Source of the DNA: JBBKWX01 sp037969175
GTDB lineage: Bacteria > Bacteroidota > Bacteroidia > AKYH767-A > JBBKVM01
NCBI GenBank assembly: GCA_037969175.1
Contig: JBBKWX010000124.1
Location: forward strand, 1-16,586
Direction: 5' to 3'
Length of the DNA stretch: 16,586 bases
Both the position numbers and the translations under genes were made by a program. The notes below the pieces were generated by a model. That model searched no databases and was not told where the DNA came from. It saw only the letters and a list, made by a program, of their open reading frames with translations. Of the stretch, positions 14,151 through 16,586 are shown piece by piece (position 1 is the first letter of the stretch; every line of letters begins with the position of its first letter).

Positions 14151-14825
14151 CATTCTTGTCCGGAATCGGGTTTCTAATCCTGTCTAATTGCATCATAAGT
14201 AATTATCTACAAGGGGAATCTGTGCTATTTTTACCACAGAGGTCTCAGAGATTTACACAGAGTTCTCAGAGATTGAAGAGTAATTTTCTTTCAATGGACT
14301 TTATTGGGTATTCGATCTCTTTTTTCTCTTTATACTAGTGGTTTTCCACGAGGTGAAATCACATCAAAAGAGCTTAGATCAATATGGATCCCGCACGTGC
14401 GCATACACGTCAAGCTAAAAAATTAAATAAAACCACGAAGACACGTAGGTCACAAGTTTCACTAAGATATTTTTATGAGAATGTTACTGCTAATTAGAGA
14501 TTAATATTTTTTGGCGTGCTGTTGTCTACCAGCTCGCGTGCACTATATTTTGATCAAATTTACTACAATAAAAAAAATATACATCTGTGGAATATACATT
14601 TATTCCTTAGTGAAACTAAGTGTACTTGTGCCCTTAGTGGTAAAAAAAACATAAAATTTGAGAAAAAGAACTGTAATCAGAATGCTACATAGAAGCCATG
14701 GGACCGCAATATATTCCAATATTGATAAAATTAGCTTGACGCCAATGCGCACGTGCGGGACTGAGGCCCCTGTGGTTAAAAAAAAGCCTTAAATAAAAAA
14801 CTAAAATTTAATCCGGACAACAATA
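14151..14825. mobile_element. Non-autonomous 675-bp MITE-like element with nested inverted repeats
   Basis: Ends: CATTCTTGTCCGGA (14151-14164) against TATTGTTGTCCGGA (reverse complement of 14812-14825), 12 of 14 identical. Flanks: exact 9-bp direct repeat. Inside lie three more nested pairs: (B) TACCACAGAGGTCTCAG at 14232-14248 against CTGAGGCCCCTGTGGTTA at 14761-14778; (C) a 30-bp arm 14389-14418 against 14731-14760, 27/30 identical, starting TCCCGCACGTGCGCAT; (D) 14432-14466 against 14606-14641, starting ACCACGAAG/ACCACTAAG and both ending GTTTCACTAAG. A 19-bp near-perfect direct repeat (14235-14253, 14256-14274) adjoins B. No transposase is encoded, so movement would have needed one in trans. 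Repeats of the CCACNGAG/CCACNAAG kind occur widely in Bacteroidota, from memory. The family cannot be assigned by eye. Confidence 0.82.
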
Positions 14826-14834
14826 ATAAAAAAT
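14826..14834. repeat. Right copy of the 9-bp target duplication ATAAAAAAT
   Basis: Exact match to 14142-14150, immediately outside the right terminal inverted repeat. A 9-bp duplication is typical of some IS families, among them IS4-type elements, but the length alone does not identify the enzyme. Confidence 0.85.
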
Positions 14835-15342
14835 ATGTAATGCTCTGCGATACCTTAAATAGAAAACCGGTTTGGGAAAAGGATCACGACTTGAAGGCAG
14901 TGTTTGTTAACTCTATTGTTTGGTATTCTCAACAACTTAAAGGCCTGTTAGCAAAAAACAAATGAGCTACCGGGTTAACAAGGTAAACTACTGTAACAAA
15001 GGCTTTTCAGGTAGAATTGAGTTGTTTTGGCTTAACGGTTGACTTCGAAATACTCCTGATTAACAAATTGAATTTTGCAAAAATCCCAGGCCTAAAACCT
15101 TCTTTTTTTAAAAATTCAATGGACCTTATTAAGGAAATAATGATTATTAATGATCCCTCAAGCTAGCGATAAGAGGAAAAATAGGTTGTGAGGGGTAGAA
15201 ACATAGATGTTGGATGGTTTCGATAATAATGAAACTAATAGAAATATTTACTACTTTTCATATTGCATCCAAACCGGTAGAAAAAGCCCGGTTAATGTGC
15301 AACATGCAATTTGTTTCTAAAATTCAAGAGTTAAAGTCGTAA

Positions 15343-15698
15343 ATATGATTCATAATGTCTTAAATTTAGTATAGAAATGGAATTGCTTCATATATAGCAA
15401 GCTATGCCTCACAATATAGCTTGAAATCAGCAATTTCCTTAACCATTATTGTCATTTGTTTTTCCCTATTTTTCAATTTGGAGAAAACAAATTAATGACA
15501 ATTATATAAGAAATAAAAAAGGAGAATTAGAAAAAGTAATTTTTCTGATGCCATTTGACAACATGGTGTGACACATCAGCATAATGAGAAATTAAATGAT
15601 TGAAAACGAAAGTAGATTATTAAAATGAGAGTTTATTCTAACCGTTATCCACAATTTATGATTTCCAATTTAATTTTAATTACAACTAATTTTCAAAA
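15343..15698. other. 356-bp gap with hairpins and a possible gene fragment
   Basis: CAAGCTAT (15398-15405) pairs with ATAGCTTG (15416-15423) inside a longer imperfect hairpin whose base is GGAATTGCT (15379) / AGCAATTTCC (15429-15438). A second hairpin is CTGATGCCAT (15545-15554) with ATGG (15563-15566) and CATCAG (15574-15579). Between them, 15430-15570 reads a hydrophobic run (LTIIVICFSLFF) and, in a shifted frame, IWRKQINDNYIRNKKGELEK before a TGA: a membrane helix followed by a charged helix, as in a broken sensor protein. This could be chance. The promoter of the response regulator probably lies at 15600-15690, but I see no clear boxes. Confidence 0.35.
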
Positions 15699-16145
15699 AT
15701 GGAACAAACTAAGCTTTCTCTTTTGCTAGCAGATGACGACATAGACGATTGCGATTTTTTTAAAGATGCGCTCCTTGAAATCGCATCACCCACAACACTA
15801 ACCACGGTGAACGATGGTGTAGAGCTAATGGATTTTTTATTATCCGGACCAGAAAACTATCCTGATATTATATTCCTTGACCTAAATATGCCTCGAAAAT
15901 CAGGTATGGAATGCATTTCAGAAATAAAGGTAAAAGATAAGTTAAAGCATATCCCAATAGTCATTTATTCTACTTCACTTGACATAGAAGTGGTGAATCA
16001 GCTTTACGAGAAGGGGGCTCATTACTACATACAAAAACCCGGAGGATTTAAAACTTTAAAAAAGGTAATTGAAAAGGCTATATTTATATTCAGCGGTAAC
16101 AATTCTATGCCGCCATCAAGAGATAGATTTGTAATTCAAACATAA
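15699..16145 (+). CDS. Single-domain response regulator (CheY/Rcp1-like receiver)
   Basis: A 148-residue receiver with no output domain. The acidic pocket is D12-D13-D14 (LLADDDIDDC), the phosphorylation site is Asp61 in IIFLDLNMPRKSG (57-69), the switch Ser/Thr is at 91-92 (YSTS) and the conserved lysine is Lys113 (IQKPGG). The extra C-terminal tail (SMPPSRDRFVIQT) is not a known domain. Such stand-alone receivers in Bacteroidota are usually encoded beside PAS-type kinases and pass phosphate in relays. The kinase gene follows after 8 bp, so the two form an operon and a likely pair. Confidence 0.93.
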   Translation: MEQTKLSLLLADDDIDDCDFFKDALLEIASPTTLTTVNDGVELMDFLLSGPENYPDIIFLDLNMPRKSGMECISEIKVKDKLKHIPIVIYSTSLDIEVVNQLYEKGAHYYIQKPGGFKTLKKVIEKAIFIFSGNNSMPPSRDRFVIQT

Positions 16146-16153
16146 ATAATTGT

Positions 16154-16586
16154 ATGAGTGCAGCAAACACTGATTGTTATTTTTTACAAGGTGGCGGAGA
16201 AATGGGGAAACTCATTAGAGCCAAAGACTGGGGCAAAACGCCATTAGGAGATCCGAAAACATGGCCTCAGAGTTTACAAACCATGGTAGGGGTAATGCTC
16301 GATAATCCATTTGGGATGTATATAGCGTGGGGTAAAGAATACACTCAAATATACAATGATGGCTATCGTCCTATTTTAGGCGCCACCAAACATCCTCAGG
16401 CTCTAGGCATTAGCACAAAAGAAACCTTTTCAGAGATCTGGCACATTATAGAATCTATGTTTGCCGGGGTAATGGATGGAGTAGCAGTTGGTTTTCCTGA
16501 TTTTATGCTGCCTCTTGACAGGAATGGATATGTAGAAACGTGCTATTTCGATTTTTCTTACAGTCCGATAAAAATGGAGAACGGCG
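16154..16586 (+). CDS. PAS-domain sensor histidine kinase, N-terminal part (cut by window edge)
   Basis: An open frame from ATG 16154 to the edge (144 codons, no stop), 8 bp after the response regulator. It starts in the manner of a large group of soluble multi-PAS kinases: FLQGGGEMGKLIRAKDWGKT (residues 10-29), PLGDPKTWPQSL, then FGMYIAWGKEYTQIYNDGYR (54-73), PILGATKHPQALG, FSEIWHIIESM and the PAS/PAC end ETCYFDFSYSPIK. There is no membrane segment so far, so the signal is probably cytoplasmic. The kinase core (H-box and ATPase) must lie beyond 16586. The kinase and receiver probably work together. Confidence 0.88.
   Translation, partial: MSAANTDCYFLQGGGEMGKLIRAKDWGKTPLGDPKTWPQSLQTMVGVMLDNPFGMYIAWGKEYTQIYNDGYRPILGATKHPQALGISTKETFSEIWHIIESMFAGVMDGVAVGFPDFMLPLDRNGYVETCYFDFSYSPIKMENG

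Larger units (their letters stand above)
13878..15342 (+). pseudogene. Class D beta-lactamase pseudogene split by a 675-bp insertion
   Basis: The DNA on both sides of the insertion aligns in order with the intact enzyme at 3293. Part A (13878-14150) has a signal-peptide-like start (MMILLSIILSLKFAIPGQ), a TAA stop at 13968 in frame, then FNDQFSAEVSFALND and SLIGL; one base is lost near 14130. The nucleophile motif STFK has become CYFQ. Part B (14826-15342) reads PVWEKDHDLK...FVNSIVWY (16 of 25 residues identical to the intact copy there), then YCN for YGN, FWLNG, KIG for KTG, DVGWF and IYYFSYC, with stops at 14963, 15040 and 15061 and several frame changes, ending in QFVSKIQELKS and TAA 15340-15342. 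Without the insertion it is about 260 codons, the right size. It cannot make an active enzyme. Divergence shows it is not a fresh copy of the intact gene. Confidence 0.92.

Noticed and set aside
14235..14274. CRISPR-like spaced repeat
   Set aside because: Only two copies of 19 bp, 2 bp apart, without spacers; this is a tandem repeat in the mobile element.
14156..14338. 60-codon + strand ORF
   Set aside because: It lies wholly inside the inserted repeat element, covers the CACAGAG direct repeats and has no protein-like pattern.
14151..14825. Complete insertion sequence
   Set aside because: At 675 bp with no open frame beyond 60 codons and no DDE or HUH motif, it cannot encode its own transposase.

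Overview
The window reads as chromosomal DNA of a free-living, AT-rich member of the Bacteroidota (Sphingobacteria/Chitinophagia/Cytophagia-like; I cannot name the genus). The evidence is a secreted GH18 chitinase ending in a type IX secretion C-terminal sorting domain, start sites without Shine-Dalgarno sequences but preceded by A/T-rich leaders, a candidate Bacteroidota promoter of the TTTG-N19-TAnnTTTG type, and small stress proteins and a PAS kinase of types common in soil and freshwater members of the phylum. Every gene I can support lies on the + strand.

Layout. (1) 1-10541: a run of mostly unrelated single genes separated by 10-250 bp gaps: the tail of a Gmad2 protein, an SRPBCC protein, a DUF1428 protein, the GH18 chitinase, an intact class D (OXA-type) beta-lactamase, an MFS transporter, an alpha/beta-hydrolase fused to a class III nucleotide cyclase domain, two VOC-fold proteins (the only obvious pair), a GNAT-like protein, a DUF3830 cyclophilin-like protein, a DHFR/RibD-like reductase and a cupin. 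Several gaps hold inverted repeats. The one at 375-440 has attC-like geometry, so the area looks like an accumulation zone for laterally acquired accessory genes, though no integrase is visible. (2) 10542-11312: 771 bp without a convincing gene. (3) 11313-13501: five small stress/envelope proteins (lipoprotein, GSP17M-like, a lmo0937-like membrane protein absent from ordinary ORF calls, YtxH, PA2169/DUF2383 four-helix bundle), closed by a strong hairpin terminator at 13687-13728. (4) 13878-15342: a second class D beta-lactamase, now a pseudogene with stops, frameshifts and lost active-site residues, split by a 675-bp non-coding insertion. (5) 15699-16586: a single-domain response regulator followed 8 bp later by the start of a PAS sensor kinase that runs off the right edge.

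The strongest new observation is the 675-bp element at 14151-14825. It has 12/14 terminal inverted repeats, an exact 9-bp duplication (ATAAAAAAT) on both sides, and three further inverted-repeat pairs nested inside. Removing the element and one copy of the duplication rejoins the beta-lactamase reading frame residue for residue against the intact paralogue at 3293. It therefore looks like a non-autonomous mobile element inserted in, or near the end of, the life of a resistance gene.

I found no CRISPR array, rRNA, tRNA, transposase, integrase or dedicated defence system. I do not claim a new multi-gene system; the novelty is in the composite element and in the cassette-like gene arrangement.
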